64,000 nucleotides of DNA from Luscinia megarhynchos (GCA_034336665.1 CM067568.1:12612983-12676982), one strand, 5' to 3'; counted from the stretch's first letter, positions 1 through 14,316 are shown. The notes: generated by a model not told the origin, from the letters alone. Translations and numbers: made by a program.

Positions 1-1628
1 AAGTATTGTGTGGGCCTTTTCTTTCTTTGAAAGAATGTTAAATAAGATTATGAACTCCTTGTGACAGACATTTGAGTGCTTACTAGGCCTATTGCACTTG
101 ATTTCTTCTACAGAAGAGCTGTTTTTTCCCCCAAAACCAACTAAATTGCAAATTAACATTACAGTGACTGCCATTTTTGGCCTGATTCCTCTTGCACCTT
201 TGCACATCTCGCCCCATGCTTCAAGTGCAAACATGTTTTATTCAAGTGAGTGAAACTAAGGACATGACATCTAAAATAATAACTCAATACATCACAGATT
301 TAAAAGAGGAAGATTTGTTTCAATATTTTTCACAGAATATGAAATCTTCTGCTGAGAAGAAAAATCTAAATGAAACCAGTGCAGAAATTTCTGAATAATA
401 GTCAAGCAGAATTTAGATTTACTCTAGTCAATCCTTGTTACTTACAATTAAACTAAAACAGCAGGTACATTGTTGCTATTATTAGAGCCAGTTATTAAAA
501 CTGTGAAATATTCAGAAAACTGAGTATGTCTTTTAAAAACCTGTGATGAGTTTTAATACACCTGTGTTGGGATATTTAGTTAACATTATATTTAGTTTAG
601 ATATTGATTCCTCTCTAGTACATGGCAACAGCTTGTTTATGTGTCTTTTGTGAGCTCACTGCCAATCAGATCTCCTTGAAGTAAAGAACCACCTAGTATA
701 GAATGAAATCATAAAAACATTTCCTAATTTTCATGCTTCATGTTATGTATTTTAAAATTATATGCAAACTCTAACATTTCAGTATCGAAGAGAAAAGAAA
801 AAGGTTAATTTAATTCACTTTGAAAGAACACAATATTATTATCTTCTAACAATTCAAAATTAAATTAAGGACTTCATGTTTTCATTCACTACTTGAAAAA
901 TAAAATATAGTTTAACCATGACTATTAGAAACTTAACTGCTGGATGGTACATCTATTCTGTTTTAATCCAAAGATGCAACATTTGTGTAACATTACTAAA
1001 ATAGATTTTTTTTGTTGCCATAGTTCCTTTTTTTCTTCTTTCAAACACAAATTTTCCTCTTTCTGTCTTGATAAACTTTAAATAAAAGGAGACAGCAACA
1101 ATACAAAACTAATCAAAAATCAGCCTGAAGGCTTAACATCCCTGTTTGCAATATACTGCCACTGCCTCTTGCTCATAAGCAGCTTGGCTTCAATCTTGCT
1201 GTCAGTGGAGCAGCAGGTCAAGAGAATCTCATCTCATCCTTCTCAATTTCCACACCATTCTTGTACCATAATTAATTGTCATGGTCTAACAGAAAATTAA
1301 AATATAAGGCATTTCAACACATTGTTAGCCAGTGAATTGATCTCCTTGGCAAAATTTTCAAGAATTTCTCGATACAATAAGCTTTCCAAATTCAAGTTCT
1401 TGAAAAGCAAAAAACACAGTCACAACACAAAAATGAGCAGCATGACATTTAGAACAGGAAAATATGCTAATTCCTTTTGCTTTTTTTTAATGCAAACTAC
1501 AAATAAATAAAACCTTTCCTAAATTCTATGTCTTGCTTGGGATGTTAAGGAGACAAATAATCCTGGCCAGTCACTTGCTCCCTCCTCCCATATTGACTCT
1601 TTACTATCAAACTTTGCCGAAATTATTC

Positions 1629-1646
1629 TTTTTTTTTTTTTTTTTC
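1629..1646. repeat. T homopolymer
   Basis: T run of about 18 bases followed by A/G-rich sequence to about 1735. The minus-strand Phe/Leu/Lys-rich frame here is low complexity. Confidence 0.85.
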
Positions 1647-4600
1647 TAAAGGAGAGGAAAAAAAAGACAGACAAAAAAACCTCAAAAAACAACAAACAAA
1701 ACCTAATCAAACAAACACAAAAAAGCAAAAAGCACTGCCTAAATTCAATTATATGCAGAAGGCAGTGAGCTCACAGTAGATGTTTTCTTGCAAGAGCAAT
1801 GATGGAAATGCTACTGAGATCTGACTACCAAACACACTGTTTGGTTTAGGACAGGGAACCAGGCAGATCTGCCAATTGCTGCACATTTTTTCATAGTGAC
1901 AAGATTTCCACAATATGATAAAATTAGAACCGTAAGAGCTTGGAGAGGTCTCTTAACTTTTAATTAAAACTCTCCAAGATCACTAAAAATAATTAGGCAT
2001 TAAAATGTTCTGGTTTTCCTCTGAATTCATTTGCACTACTTGAATGGTCTAGATCTCACATGAAACAACAGACATTCTAAACAGAAACGCTGGAATTTAG
2101 CTGGGGGTGGTTTCCAGACCTGCTTTTTATGATGTAGCTAGTGGGAAAAACTGTTGAGTCTGAACTTCTACCAATGCTGCCTAAAATGGTTTGTTTCAAC
2201 AGGAACTCTGTAGTGCAAAGAGCAGAATTCTGCCCAGTGCAAAACTCTAGATAAAAAGGAGTTTGAATTTCATGGAAAGAACTGCCCAAGATACAGTCCT
2301 GACCTTTATTTTTATTTATTTATTAAAAAGCAGGACCTTTAACCTTGCAAATGTTTTTGTTCTCTTAAAATAACTCATACAATGCTATATGCCATACTAT
2401 TTTTAGAAAAGCAACAAGAGAAAGCATGCTTTTCCCATACAGCAGGGCACTGATATAAACATCAACACAGATGCTCTGTGAGAGAGAGCTGGCCTTCTCA
2501 AGCACTTGATCATTAAGGAATGCACCAACTGTTTTAGATAATCTCGTGCCAGCTCCAGTTCTGCTCCACACTCCCCTTTGGGAGTGGCAAATCTTGTCCT
2601 GCTCCTAATTTTTCATTTTACTCACTCCTCCATTCTGCTTTTTTTTTTTTTCTTTTCCCCCAAGAACAGAGGGAAAAAGGCATTGTGTGCCAAGCAAGGC
2701 AAGACTAGAATCACTTCCCCAAACAGAGCAAAACTTTCAGACAATTAACCCTCCCCTCTTCTTTCAGATAAATTACTAAGTATAAAATGCAATCTGTTTC
2801 CTTTGTTTACTCAATATGAACAATTTGTAAATGACTCAAGGATGAAATTCAGAAAATGTTGTGCTAAATTAGAACCATTATAAACATGCTAATGACTGCT
2901 CAACTAAAACATGCAGGATCAGTGTGAAGAAATATATTTAGTTCCTGTGAAATACAGTTGTATTGCCTCAGAACTATTTGGTCACTTAATTGTATATGAT
3001 TACTTCAGGAAAATGTTAATTTCATGAACACTGCACTAGACAATACACTCCGTATGTCAAAAGAAGCTTTCTCAAGTGTCAGTGTAATTGCTTGGATGCA
3101 ATGTTTTGGCATATTAGTACAAGAGAAATATCTTTTAAGTCTATTAAAATTACATGTACATTTCATTCCTCCACTTAAAATCTCCCTTCCATGATAAGCT
3201 GTATTTTACTGTTAGATTGGCTGTATTCATTGAAGTTATTTCCTTATTTGCATTACAATGGTAGTACACAGTATATTACATGTATTCACCTATTCTCTAA
3301 GTATCTGCACCTCTATTTACTTTCCAAGTGAACATATAATATGGGCAAGAGACAGTCCCTTTAGGGTTTAAACAACAGCAATCAGGGATAGGCAGGAAAA
3401 AGGGAGCACAATTTGCTTGCAATCCCCAGCAAAAAGACTACATAAACTGATATGAAAAAGGAGAATGAGACTCTTATTTTCCTGTCTCTTGCTATACACA
3501 TACTAGCAAAGTAATGAAATCAATAGGATTTGCAATATTTGTTATTTTGGGAAGGTAGATAAGTTGTGCTAATGGAAGCAGATCTCAATTTTCATTATTT
3601 TCTTTGCCTCCACATCCTCACATCTTTCTTTCTTGAAGAGCTCTAGATTTTCTCTTATTTTTTTTTCTCAGAGTGGAAAAGAACAGACTAAGCCAATATC
3701 TGAGCTAGAACTCAGCACAGCTCCATCACAGCCCACTTAGTCTTCAAAAGATTTGAAATTTCTCCCAATATTTGGCCTAATTATTCTTTCCCATAATCTC
3801 ATATCTCTCTACATTGTTGTAGCCTTTTTATAACCCTAAACAATTCACTCTCATCTTTGGCATCCACTCTTCTCAAATACTTCTGAGCTGAAGTGACATT
3901 CTTCTCCTTATTACTCAAACAAATATTAAGAGTGTAATATTTAAATGTTTCTTTGTTAAACTGCCCTGGAAAAAATCATGCACCACATGTTTTTTGGACA
4001 TGGAGCATCTCTCTTTTAAAAATTAATTTCCCTAGTAGCTCAAGAAGTTGCAGATGGAATGCAGGATGTGTACAGCTCTGTACTAAACCCAGGCATTTTA
4101 TTAAGGACAGGGGGCAGATTTTCTTTTCTCTGAACATTGCACAACTCTTCTTGGATCAAGCTGATGCAAGTAGAGGATCCCATCTCAACTCGAGAAATTC
4201 TCTGGTAGCACAAATAGACATTTATGTTATTGCTCCTTCTATCAAGTACAACACCAGCTGAGTATTGTATCTTTTAACAAGGTAGAAAATATCAGGCAAA
4301 GTTTTGAGGATAAAAAGCACCTTAAACAAAAGGTAGTACAAAAATCAAAAGTGTGGAGGCTCCTTCACACCAGGTTAGTTTCAGAGAATTGAGGGAATGG
4401 GAGTGAGGGGACTTTCTAAAAAGCAAGGAAAATCAGTTTCTATTAAACTGATTAATGTTCCTTGCAAAATTTGTGACACCAGATGACTTATGAACAAAAC
4501 CTGAATGATTCAAAAGACCTCTATTTTGTTCCCCCAAATCATGTTCTACTCATTACCCTAATAATGCAGTAATAAACATCTGTTTAATTATTTGAAGGCT

Positions 4601-5648
4601 TCTTAATATTGTGTATAAAAATCTTAACGCAGCTCATACATAAAATATTCTGAAATTAAAACAATTGTATAACAAAAAGAATTTTTCATGAGAAATCCTT
4701 AAGCGTTTTTGTATGTAAAAATATAATACAAAGAAAGCAAAATAATATGCTCTTGATTTGAAATTACTTCAAACAAGGATGCAAAGGAATGAAAACAATA
4801 GCTGGAATCTCTTCTCTATTTACCATTTCTGAAGGTCTCTATGGCACACGATGCAATCTTTTCTAGGACACTAAAATACATTGACAAAATCAGATCTGTA
4901 GCCCCTTTTTTACTATTAAAATTTTGACCTAAACAAATTATCATATCCTATATAAACATAAATAAGGATCAAGCAAGAATTTCCTGAGCTAATTCAAACG
5001 AACAGAGCTTTAAAAGGTTTACAAATCTCACAAGCACCAGTCTACTTAACCATACACTTAAAGAACCATTTAGTGGGAAAATATTTCTAAGACTATGGAG
5101 TTCAAGTATTAACCTAGTACTGCCATGGATATATACTTCTGGAATAATAGCTGAGAAAATATTTTAGAAAAGAAGGCACTAATGTCTTCAAGAATAATGT
5201 TCTCGCATTTTCATTTCCCTGTATACATAGAGGAGAAAATTAACCATCATTTTTATTCCTATAAAAGAACATTATTAATTTTCTTAAGTCAAGTAATGGA
5301 AAGATATGGAAATCTTAGAATTAACGTTCCCCAGGAAATCCTAATTTGGCCCCTGTGTACATTATGATATATTCTTTAAATATTTTTTAAAATGTACACA
5401 ATTTTTGTATGGTGCTCTTGCTATATTCAGCACATGGGATAATCCCAGATGAAAGCAGAAACTGGAGCTGCAGAGCAAATGAGGCTGCTGCCCATGCAGT
5501 CATTGGCTATGTTTCATTGCAAAAGTTCAAAGAAACTAAATGAATGAGGGAGAGAACTGCAAAAGGAGAAATGATGGGTCGCAGTTTCATTCTCTGGGAG
5601 CTCGTTTTAAAAAAACTTGGGGCTTTATTTGAGGAACTGCTGAACATT

Positions 5649-5664
5649 CACAGCTGCAGCTGTG
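5649..5664. promoter_or_regulatory. Twin E-box palindrome (candidate)
   Basis: CACAGCTGCAGCTGTG is a perfect 16-base palindrome made of two abutting CAGCTG E-boxes, the core preferred by myogenic and several other bHLH factors. It is followed by a direct repeat, AATGTAAAG twice, at 5667-5686. The sequence is seen directly; regulatory function is inference. Confidence 0.35.
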
Positions 5665-5780
5665 TCAATGTAAAGTAAATGTAAAGATTGAGGCTATAAT
5701 ATATATAACTATATATAAACTGCTGCACAAAGTTAGGTCCCCTGGAAAAGAATCAGGGCCTAAGCACCTCAAGCTGAACA

Positions 5781-5820
5781 ACTAAGAAATCAATGACGTT
5801 TTTAAAGTCATATTCTTAGT
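5781..5820. other. Imperfect 40-nt hairpin
   Basis: ACTAAGAA pairs with TTCTTAGT (8 bp) and, after a small internal bulge, ATGAC pairs with GTCAT around a 9-base AT-rich loop. It is preceded by ATCAGGGCCTAAGCACCTCA, which resembles old sauropsid repeat sequence, so it may be a repeat relic. Confidence 0.45.
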
Positions 5821-7419
5821 CTCACACCTGTGAAGTTGGCATCCTGACTACATTTTTTCCTCTTAATAAAGGTTTTTAGAAGATAATTTGTTTGTAGCAC
5901 ATTTACTGAATATTCTGGGAAAAAAAAAATAAACACAACCAACCAACCTAGCCAATTATGCAATATCCACATCTTCTGAGTACAGCTTGAATAATAAGCA
6001 ATTAATAAACACTAAGGCTTCAGGCTGACCAGTAAAAGCATAACAAGGTATTGGAAAGTTTCACATTCATGGGGGTCATCCTGTCAGTGAACTGGATTAA
6101 TTAGAATTCTTCTTCAGGAAAAGCTATTGCTTATTCATATAAGAAAATCATACTTCTCTACGTGGAAACAAAAACTGGTTTCATTTTAATATGTTTTAAG
6201 TTCTGTTGGGCAGCTGAAGAAAGCTTTCACCACTTATGCAGACATAGTGCAAAATTAAAGTTTTGAAACCTGTTTAAACCTGTGGTTATATACACAGGCG
6301 TATGAACAGTCTTTTATAAATTAGATTTAGTAGCCAGATTTGAAAACAATGCCAATTTGAAGGGTACTGATCACTCCAAAGTAAAGACAGCAACCATTAA
6401 ATAGTTCCTGCACACTGGACTGCAGCAAATAAAAGCACCAATGATAATAAAGCAGTGCATGTTGCACCCTGTCCTGGTGCAGCAAAACTGAATAACCCCC
6501 TTTTGCTCTCCCAGCAGAGCAAATCTTGATACCCCCATGTACAGGCTGACAGATTTCTATGAGGTCCCCTCTTTGCTTAGAGCGAGCACTGTCACACTTC
6601 TGTGCATTAATTGACACTGTTCCACAGCAGAAAATAATTTTTGCCCCAAAGCTGGACCAAAAACTTAAACATCATTAACATCTTCTCAAAATATGTAACA
6701 TAGTAATACAATAAGTATCAGAGTGGAAAAAATTGGGATCATTTGTAAACATCTGAGCTACTTAATAATACTTAATAATCTGCTACACGAAAGGCAAAAA
6801 CTTATTCAGTGCAATTAAATCTTCACAGCTACATAGAAGGGAAACTACAGTTAAGTTCACACTATCTATTTCAAGCTATTTTAAATTCCTATTGTGCTAC
6901 TAAACATTCTTTCTTTTCCAGAATCCTCCTCACTACAAAAAAGAAGTAGTCCATGGAGCTCAATTATGCCACAACCTTCACTAAAATTTATATTGAAGGT
7001 AAAAAAGACAATTTACACAATATCTGTATTAAACATTTAGTCTTCTTGCTTTTGTTGATTTAATCCAGACTCTACAGTTACAAGGAGTTTAAATTTATGA
7101 GGTGAATTTTAGCTGCATAACTCCCCAGGAAATTTAAGCATGCATGAAATTCTACACAGCTATTTTGAAATTGTAGATTAATGTTGGTTTATGGTATACT
7201 CTTTACCCAAATGCAAAAGAATCTAACACAGACTTAATTGTTTTGATGTTTTGTTGGATTTTCTACACATTTAGGGCCAGTTATCAGAACAAAAAAATTA
7301 TTCATTTGTAAGTTCTGGTTTATGATCTTAAATGTATTTATTCCAAAGAACAAGACAGGCAGGAAATATATTTCTTTGAATGCTAAATTACATAGTATAC
7401 TGAAAAATCATTACATTCC

Positions 7420-7733
7420 CAGACTCTTTAGAGTAGGAAGGAACTCACTCAGATCATTGGCCCTGCACAGGACACCCCAAGAGTCACACCCTGTGCTTGT
7501 GAGCAGTGTCCAAACACTCTTGAGCTCTGCCAGGCTCAGAGCTGTGACCACTGCCCCAGGGAGCTGTTCAGTGCCCAGACACCCTCTAGCTGAGGAACCT
7601 TTTCCTGATACCCAACCAGAACCTCTCCTGACACAACTTCATGCCATTTCCTCGAGTCCTGTCACTGAGCACCACAGAGAAGAGATCCTGCCTCTCCTCT
7701 TCCCCTCATGAGGAAGCTGCAGATGTAATGAGG
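7420..7733 (-). mobile_element. CR1 LINE 3' fragment
   Basis: The plus strand shows the reverse complement of the CR1 3' region. Typical CR1 phrases occur in the right order: GGAAGGAACTCACTCAGATC, then GTGACCACTGCCCCAGGGAG, AACCTTTTCCTGATACCCAA, CATGCCATTTCCTCGAGTCC and CACCACAGAGAAGAGATCC. The element therefore points along the minus strand, the same direction as SOX6. It is 5' truncated, lacks the terminal octamer repeats, and has no intact reverse transcriptase. The close match to the family as I know it suggests a fairly late insertion. The 129-codon plus-strand reading frame over it is a by-product. Confidence 0.88.
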
Positions 7734-9973
7734 GTCTAATATTGCCTTATTCATTTAAATATGTTACCAAATTCAGTGAGTGAGTAACAGGTGAAGATTT
7801 GATTCCTTTTGCATTCAATAATCACAGACTAATGCACTTGTGCTCTAGGAGTAACAAAATTCACAACTGTAAATATCTTAATTTTAATAATAGTCCTTAC
7901 ACTATACTTATACTGTACTTCCTTCTAAAGCACCTTCAGCAAAGGCACTGCATGATTCCTAAAGTTTTTATGTACAAAGGCTGGATGTATGGACTTCATA
8001 CAGAAAAAACAATGTGTTCACAACTGCTTGAATGTGCAATGCCAAGGCCTGTTACTATCAAGCCAAAGGCAGAAGTTTGGGCTGCTGCCAGGTTCTCCAC
8101 GTGCTAAGAGTTTGGTCCACCTAATTTGTGTTTACATCTATTAAATCGAGATCAATCTCTTACTCCTTGGTTCCCTTTTGTCTTTACTCCACATGAAAAT
8201 TATCTGTGGTTTTTATCTTGATGTTACTCACAAACTTACTGTATCTAGACAACTGTACACTCTTTTTTGTCAACTAAACACTTCTCTAATCTCCAGGCTG
8301 CAAACCTGCCTGAACTCTCCTCCTGCATTTGCCCTCACTATTAATATAATCATGAGCACTAGGGAGGCAGAATCTCAAACATTGCAAGTTACACGTCTCT
8401 GGTTCCTGAAGCTTTTTTTAAACACTTATTTATGGGTAAGGTATAATTTACACTACCTTATGTATGGCTGGGCAGGTGGCATGCTCTGACTGCTGCCCCT
8501 TATATCAACATCTAATGTCAATGTCAGCAGTGCCCACTTTTCCACACCAATCAGACTTTTACCTGCTCTCTCTTATTACAAGATTTGACTCAGAGCTCTC
8601 TGTGGCAAGAACTGTTGTTTGGTTTTACCACTGCTACAAGTGCAGCACCTATTGTACTTCCTCAGAAAAGCCCCTGGAAAAAAATTATAATGAAACATCT
8701 TAATTGCTTCTAGTAAACTCAGGGACTCTTCAGAGCTCAGTGGTCTAAGCTGCATGACAAAAACTTAGGGTTTTTTGTTCTTTTTTCCTTTCAGAGCTAT
8801 ATATGTTATATAACTTACTATCTGAAGGGAACAACTGCTCAGCCTGAGCCAGAGGTCGATGAACACTGAACCTTGGCCTGCACAAAGACATGAAGGTTTT
8901 GTGCACAGGCATCACTTTTCCCAAGGCAAAGTGGATACTTTGGTCCCAGGTCCCCGAGGTGCTGGTACAGTCTATGAATGTTGAAAGTCACACAGAATTT
9001 TTTTTTTTAAATTCTACTGTCATATTGCTCAATTTTCTTGAGCAACTAAAAAATTTTTCAATTCTAGGGTGCAAGAATTATGCCAAAATCTTTTATTTAG
9101 GGACATCTATTCCTTTCAGGGAACTATCTCACATCCAGATATTTTCTGGATTTTTCCAAAAGCCTTTTAACTGACAGGAAACAATATGTTTCCTTCTTCA
9201 GCAAAACGTAACTCCCTAATGAGTTTATTAGCCTATAAACCATGGTGTAAATGAGAACTTTGATACAAAGACAATAACATCTCCTTTCCACTGTAAATGC
9301 TTATCTGGACCTCTTTAGAATCTAAGACTACTGGAAATTAGCTCTAGAACACACATCAAAGAATTTAAATTGCCACATTCTGTTACTTTTCTGCAGTTAT
9401 TTACAAAATTAGTACTAAATTTGCTTATTTGTTTTCATTACTTTTTTCCTCTTTTTACACTGGTGAAAGAATTTCAAAATATGGATACTGACAGAGATGT
9501 AGGTCCTAATACTGAAACCTTATGTTTTATTAAATATGATCAGAGAATAAGAGCAAATATTGCCAATGAATGTATTGGAAAACCAGGAAAATTGTTTGTT
9601 GTAAAGGTATGTAGCAATCCTCACGTTGGATTAGGCTGCTCAACAACTCCTTTAAAACAATGGCAACTTCTGCAAAGATTTGATTAAAAATTTTATGAGC
9701 AAATTTCAGCAGCACTCAAGATTGCTCTTTTTCCTTTGAAAAAGCTTCCACAACTTTATACCAGAAACAAGAAAGACTAACAAGAAAGATGTCCAACAAA
9801 AGGCTCAGTAGAGTTTGGCCAAAGAGAAAACCAGAAAAATACTTTGAAACCACTAATTTTGCACCCAAAAGATAAATTTTCTACCTGGAGAGATACACAC
9901 ATTTTTGTCTTTGCTCACTTCTTTATTTTTCAAACATTGCTTTTACAGGTTCCTGTTCCTTGCTTAGCACATG

Positions 9974-10500
9974 GAATCACAGAATCACAGACTGTTAAAA
10001 GATTGGAATTACCCTTACAGATCATCTAGTCCCAGCTCCCCTGCCACAGGCAGGGACATCTCCCACTAGATCAGGCTGCTCAAGGCCTTATCCAACCTGG
10101 CTTTGAACACTGCCAGGACTGGGGCACCTGCAATCACCCTGGGTGACCTGTTCCAGCGATTAACTTCCCTCACAGAAAAGAATTTTTTTTCCTAATATCT
10201 AATGTAAATTCCCCTCTTTCAATTTGTACCCATTCCCGTTGTCCTATCACTACTGTTCCTGAAAATGTCCCTCTCCATCTTCCCTGTAACTCCTTCAGAT
10301 ACTGGAAGGTTGCCATGAAGTTCCTTCTCCAGGCTGAACATCCCATCTTTCTCAGCCTGACTTCACAGGAGAAGTGCTCCAGTTCTCTTACCAACTTCAT
10401 GACCCTCCTCTGGACTTAGTCCTACAAGTCCATGTCCTTCTTATGCTGGGGACACCAGAACACGATGCAGTATTCCAGGTGGAGGTCATCCCTAATCTTA
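9974..10500 (-). mobile_element. CR1 LINE 3' fragment with terminal octamers
   Basis: The left end GAATCACAGAATCACAGAC is the reverse complement of the tandem ATTCTGTG octamers that end CR1 elements. It is followed by GATCATCTAGTCCCAGCTCC, CAGGCTGCTCAAGGCCTTAT, CTGTTCCAGCGATTAACTTC, TCCTTCTCCAGGCTGAACAT and CCAGAACACGATGCAGTATT, all standard CR1 3' segments in reverse. The element is oriented along the minus strand, 5' truncated near 10500, and several hundred bases from any exon. Short open frames inside it on both strands are eroded CR1 sequence, not genes. The right end is uncertain because similarity fades gradually. Confidence 0.93.
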
Positions 10501-12493
10501 AAAGGCCAGTTCCTTGTTTTGCAGGTGTTCTGGTTTCAATTCACAGTATCACCAGCAAAGTTACCCATGAGATCTGCCCAAAATTAGGCAATTCATATCA
10601 GCTGCTAGATGTAGTGCATGTATTAGAAAACAACACTGAGCAAACCAACATCAATTAGATTCTGTAACAATTTTCTAGGGCCAAGGAGCCAAGTGAAAGG
10701 TTCTGTACTTGACCTTCTCTATGTCTTGCTGCTCAGAGGCTGTGACTTCGACAGCACCATATTGCAAAAAATCTGGATCAAATCTGGCAAAGAAAGGGAT
10801 CATTTATCTGTGGGTACATTCTGTCTTCGGTGTGTGGCTGAAACTCCCATTAACACTAACATGAGCTACACAGTCCTACTGATGGGTGAATTATACCCCT
10901 AACAGAAAAGTGGTTTTTTGCTCGATGGATTTGCTTTGATGAACTTGTTGGCTACTGCACAGTCATGTGTATATACTTAAGTATTTCTCTTTGTGTCTGT
11001 ATTTGTACATCTCTGCAGTGATGATGTCAGTTTGACTAAAAACGCAGATAAAGCATTTCTCCAGCCAAAATGGGCCAAAGCTAATTTTCCCCATATAAAC
11101 TTTGGTTTGGCCCTTATTTATCAAAACCAGAAAAAGTTTGACAGAAAAGGGGATCCAAGTTGGTTATCCCAACAAAAAAAATAGAAGTTAGGGCCTTTCT
11201 TAAGACTCACTTTATAGGAACCGTATGCACAACTTTCACTTTCTAGAAAGTGGTTTTCTCTTGAACACACATCAGAACCATTCATCATCACATAATTGCA
11301 AGTTGTCAGTCAGAGCCGCACCCTTCACGCAGTGGCAGGCCGCCAGCACATCTGTCAGAAGCACTCACAAGCTTCCGTGTATTATTGTAATCCCCTACAA
11401 AAGGAACAAACCCATTCATCCTGTCCACATTTTCCAAATCAGATGACAACTGTAAACCCTGAGCCTGCAAAAATAATAGCACTCACCCTAAAATTGTCGC
11501 GCTTGGCAGGTGACCGCAAGCTAAATACCAGTGAGCAAATTTAAAATCATTCTAATCTCTACATCTAAGACAAAAGTTTTAGGGAACTGGGTTCTTCATG
11601 AAAGAGGAAAGCTGGATTCTGTGCATACAACAAAATGGTCTCTAATAGTGAAAAGGGCTGTGGGGTTAAATCATTGTAACCAATCTGCAAATACTGACTT
11701 ATTGCACTCTGGACTTTATTAGGAGAAATCTAACCTCCTTCTTTACTGTCTCTACTCTCTTTTTTGGCTTCTTCTGTTTTCTTTCTCCTTTGCTTAGATA
11801 CATCTAGTCTTTATGCTAACATATGCTCTTTTCTCCTGTACCTCTTGAAAGATGCTTTCTGCTCAGACAGGCTCCACAAGTAACACCTCAGGGACAGTCT
11901 GGATTTGGTGAATGTGAGGACTTGGGCCAATGAGTACAAAGCATGCAAGATTCTCTTCTCAGAAATGATGTTAAAGACTCTCATGGAGAATTAAACAGCT
12001 TTCAGTGAATTAAATACTGTTTTACATAGGGCTTCAAAAGCTTATTTGCAGAGTATATGCATATGAGAGTCACAAATACTTTGGAGAATGGAGTAATAAG
12101 CTTTACCTCTGTACCTTCACTAATTCTTCTGCATTCTCTCTCTGGAGAAATCTGACAGCAATGCTCACCAGCGCAGGATGAAACACATGCCATTCCCCCT
12201 GAGACAACAGTACAGCCACACCAGCCTAGCAAGACCTTCAGAGCAGCTCTGCCTCAGCCAGTGAGGATGCAGACAGAGTCTAACACTTCCCTCTAACCCG
12301 CCAGATCTTTATACAGCTCAGATGCAGAAGTGCAGCTGCGAGACTTCTCTGAGCCTACTTCCAATCCTCTACCCCAGGAACTTTAAAGGAGCAGGAGCAG
12401 ACAGCCAGCATGTATGAGCAGCCACAGGGATGGGGCTGGTGAAGGTCTGTGCACTGCAATTGGGAATTTTCATCAGCCCAGAACAGGCAGAAT

Positions 12494-12567
12494 GCATATT
12501 ATATATAGATATATAAATATATACATGCATATATATATATATATATATGCATATATATACATATGCA
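12494..12567. repeat. AT microsatellite
   Basis: Imperfect (AT)n with GCAT interruptions; the longest pure AT run is near 12532-12548. It creates a low-complexity Tyr/Ile-rich minus-strand frame that is not a gene. Confidence 0.93.
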
Positions 12568-14254
12568 TTTCTGAAACTATTTGAAAGATAAATGATAGCT
12601 GACCCGACGCAAAATTTATTTCCAAGAGAAAAATTACTTCTGAGTGATACAGCCAGGAGTAAAGGATACCATCTCTGTGCACAAAGGGAGATAAATATTG
12701 CAACAAATCAACTCTCAGCTGTGCTGCACACCTATATTTACATAGCATTGTTGTTCAAGCTAGTGTTTAGGAAAATCGAGCATTTCTCCAGCTATCTGCA
12801 AAAAATCCCTGTGTACTGCAAAACTGCCATACAGGAGCTGCTCTGCTGAATGGTCACACAGACTAGTCTAGCTGGTTCACCCCATTAGACTGAAGGTGAA
12901 TACAGCTATAAAGGAGTTGATCATCACAGTCCTGCAAAACATGCTGGTTTCAAAAACACTGGTGGGTGAATAAAAATCAATTCTTTCATCATTCAGCTTC
13001 TCAGATAGAAGGATGATCTTTTTATCTCATACAACTATTGAGGAATTTAATTTTCTTGTAAAATGGTAAAATAAGCAGTTTTAAGCATAACAATATATTT
13101 TTCAATTATACTATCATAACTTTTACATATTTTCAAAGTTTACTTGACATTTTTTCAGAATTATGCCATATTCAGTAATTCTTAATTTTTGTCCTGAATG
13201 AAGACCAAATTTCACTAAGTCTGAAAGAAATTAATTTTGGACTTGAGACATCATGAGGTAATAATATCTGCTGTAAACAGGCTAAGAAAAGATAAATGAA
13301 TGCTTTCACTTTATAAATATATATGTGATATAAACACACACAAATATAAGTACAACATATGGTCAACTAGAAATAAATAAAACTGAAAACACTTTACAAC
13401 GGCATGGCAAGTATCCAAACTAAATTTCAGGTAGCAGATGGCATGAATAGGATACATGTGAGAAACAGGCAATTTCAATTATCTTTGAATAGTTCATAAA
13501 CAGGAAAATTTGGCAAAGCACAATTTTAAAAAAATTGACTTGAAAAATAACGTTGCGTAATAGAGGTAACTGAACTGAAAACACAACAATGCAAAGTTGT
13601 TAAGCTCATTCTAACCATAATTTCATAATGAGTATTAAATGATTACATGTGACAGAAAAGAGCTGCCCCCAACACTCATGGAAAAGGTTATAATTAATTA
13701 TTCCAGTTGGGGCTCAGAATTTCCTTTCAGTTATTATCATCACCCAAAAGTAGTCAGATCTTGCTCACCAAGTCCCTTCCAAGCTTGTGTGCAATCTACA
13801 GATTTTTTAAAAAAGAAAAAAATCTGAGTAAAATCTCAACATTTCTTCAGCAGTTATTCAAACACACTTCGATGAGGTTTATTCACCAGAGGACAAATTT
13901 GCCTGTCATAAAATGTCATAAAAAAATTACAAAAAGATACAAAAAAATATGTTTAGAAACCAAGTAAGAATCTGAGGGCACAAAAGGCTTGTTGTCTTTT
14001 TAACTTATATTTTTTGAGAACTCAAAAGAGTGAAGTGGATCTCTGAAATACCAAAATTTGATAAGCAGGACAGAGGCTAATTTCCTGAACATTTCATTGA
14101 GGTACTTATAATAGTCAGCCAGGAAAGTCACCTAGGAATCCATTCATCAGATATTGTACTTTTGCCTTCATACTCCCCTCTCTCATTCTCCTTTCCACAT
14201 AAGAAATGTGTCATACAGAAAGATCTATTAGCTCAAATCCCTGAAGTTATACAG

Positions 14255-14316
14255 ATATCTAAATGTGATTTAAATGCCTAATTGCCATTTGTGTAATTGG
14301 GAGTTAGATAGCTAAA
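14255..14316. repeat. Probable eroded palindromic repeat relic
   Basis: TTTAAATGCCTAATTGCCA on the left and AATTGGGAGTTAGATAGCTA on the right are weak reverse complements around a short centre. The phrase TTGGGAGTTAGATAGCTAAA resembles the sauropsid repeat phrase TGGGAGTTAGGCACCTAAA (from memory). Much more eroded than the copy at 17600-17693. Confidence 0.35.

Noticed and set aside
2397..2406. Perfect MEF2 consensus CTATTTTTAG
   Set aside because: MEF2-like AT motifs also occur at about 32811, 37431, 54028 and 59738; expected by chance in DNA this AT-rich.
6420..6620. Possible further CR1 fragment (TGAGGTCCCCTCTTTGCTTA)
   Set aside because: Only one short phrase resembles CR1; flanking sequence does not follow the element in order.
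7322..7711. 129-codon plus-strand open frame, the longest in the window
   Set aside because: Nearly all of it is reverse-complement CR1 sequence; it has no protein-like composition.
10501..10905. Possible longer extension of the CR1 at 9974-10500 and two open frames
   Set aside because: No ordered CR1 phrases beyond about 10500, and the frames have no recognisable protein features.
12331..12390. Possible SOX6 next-exon match (EDWK-like reading on the minus strand)
   Set aside because: Flanking residues do not match SOX6 in any frame and a stop follows immediately.
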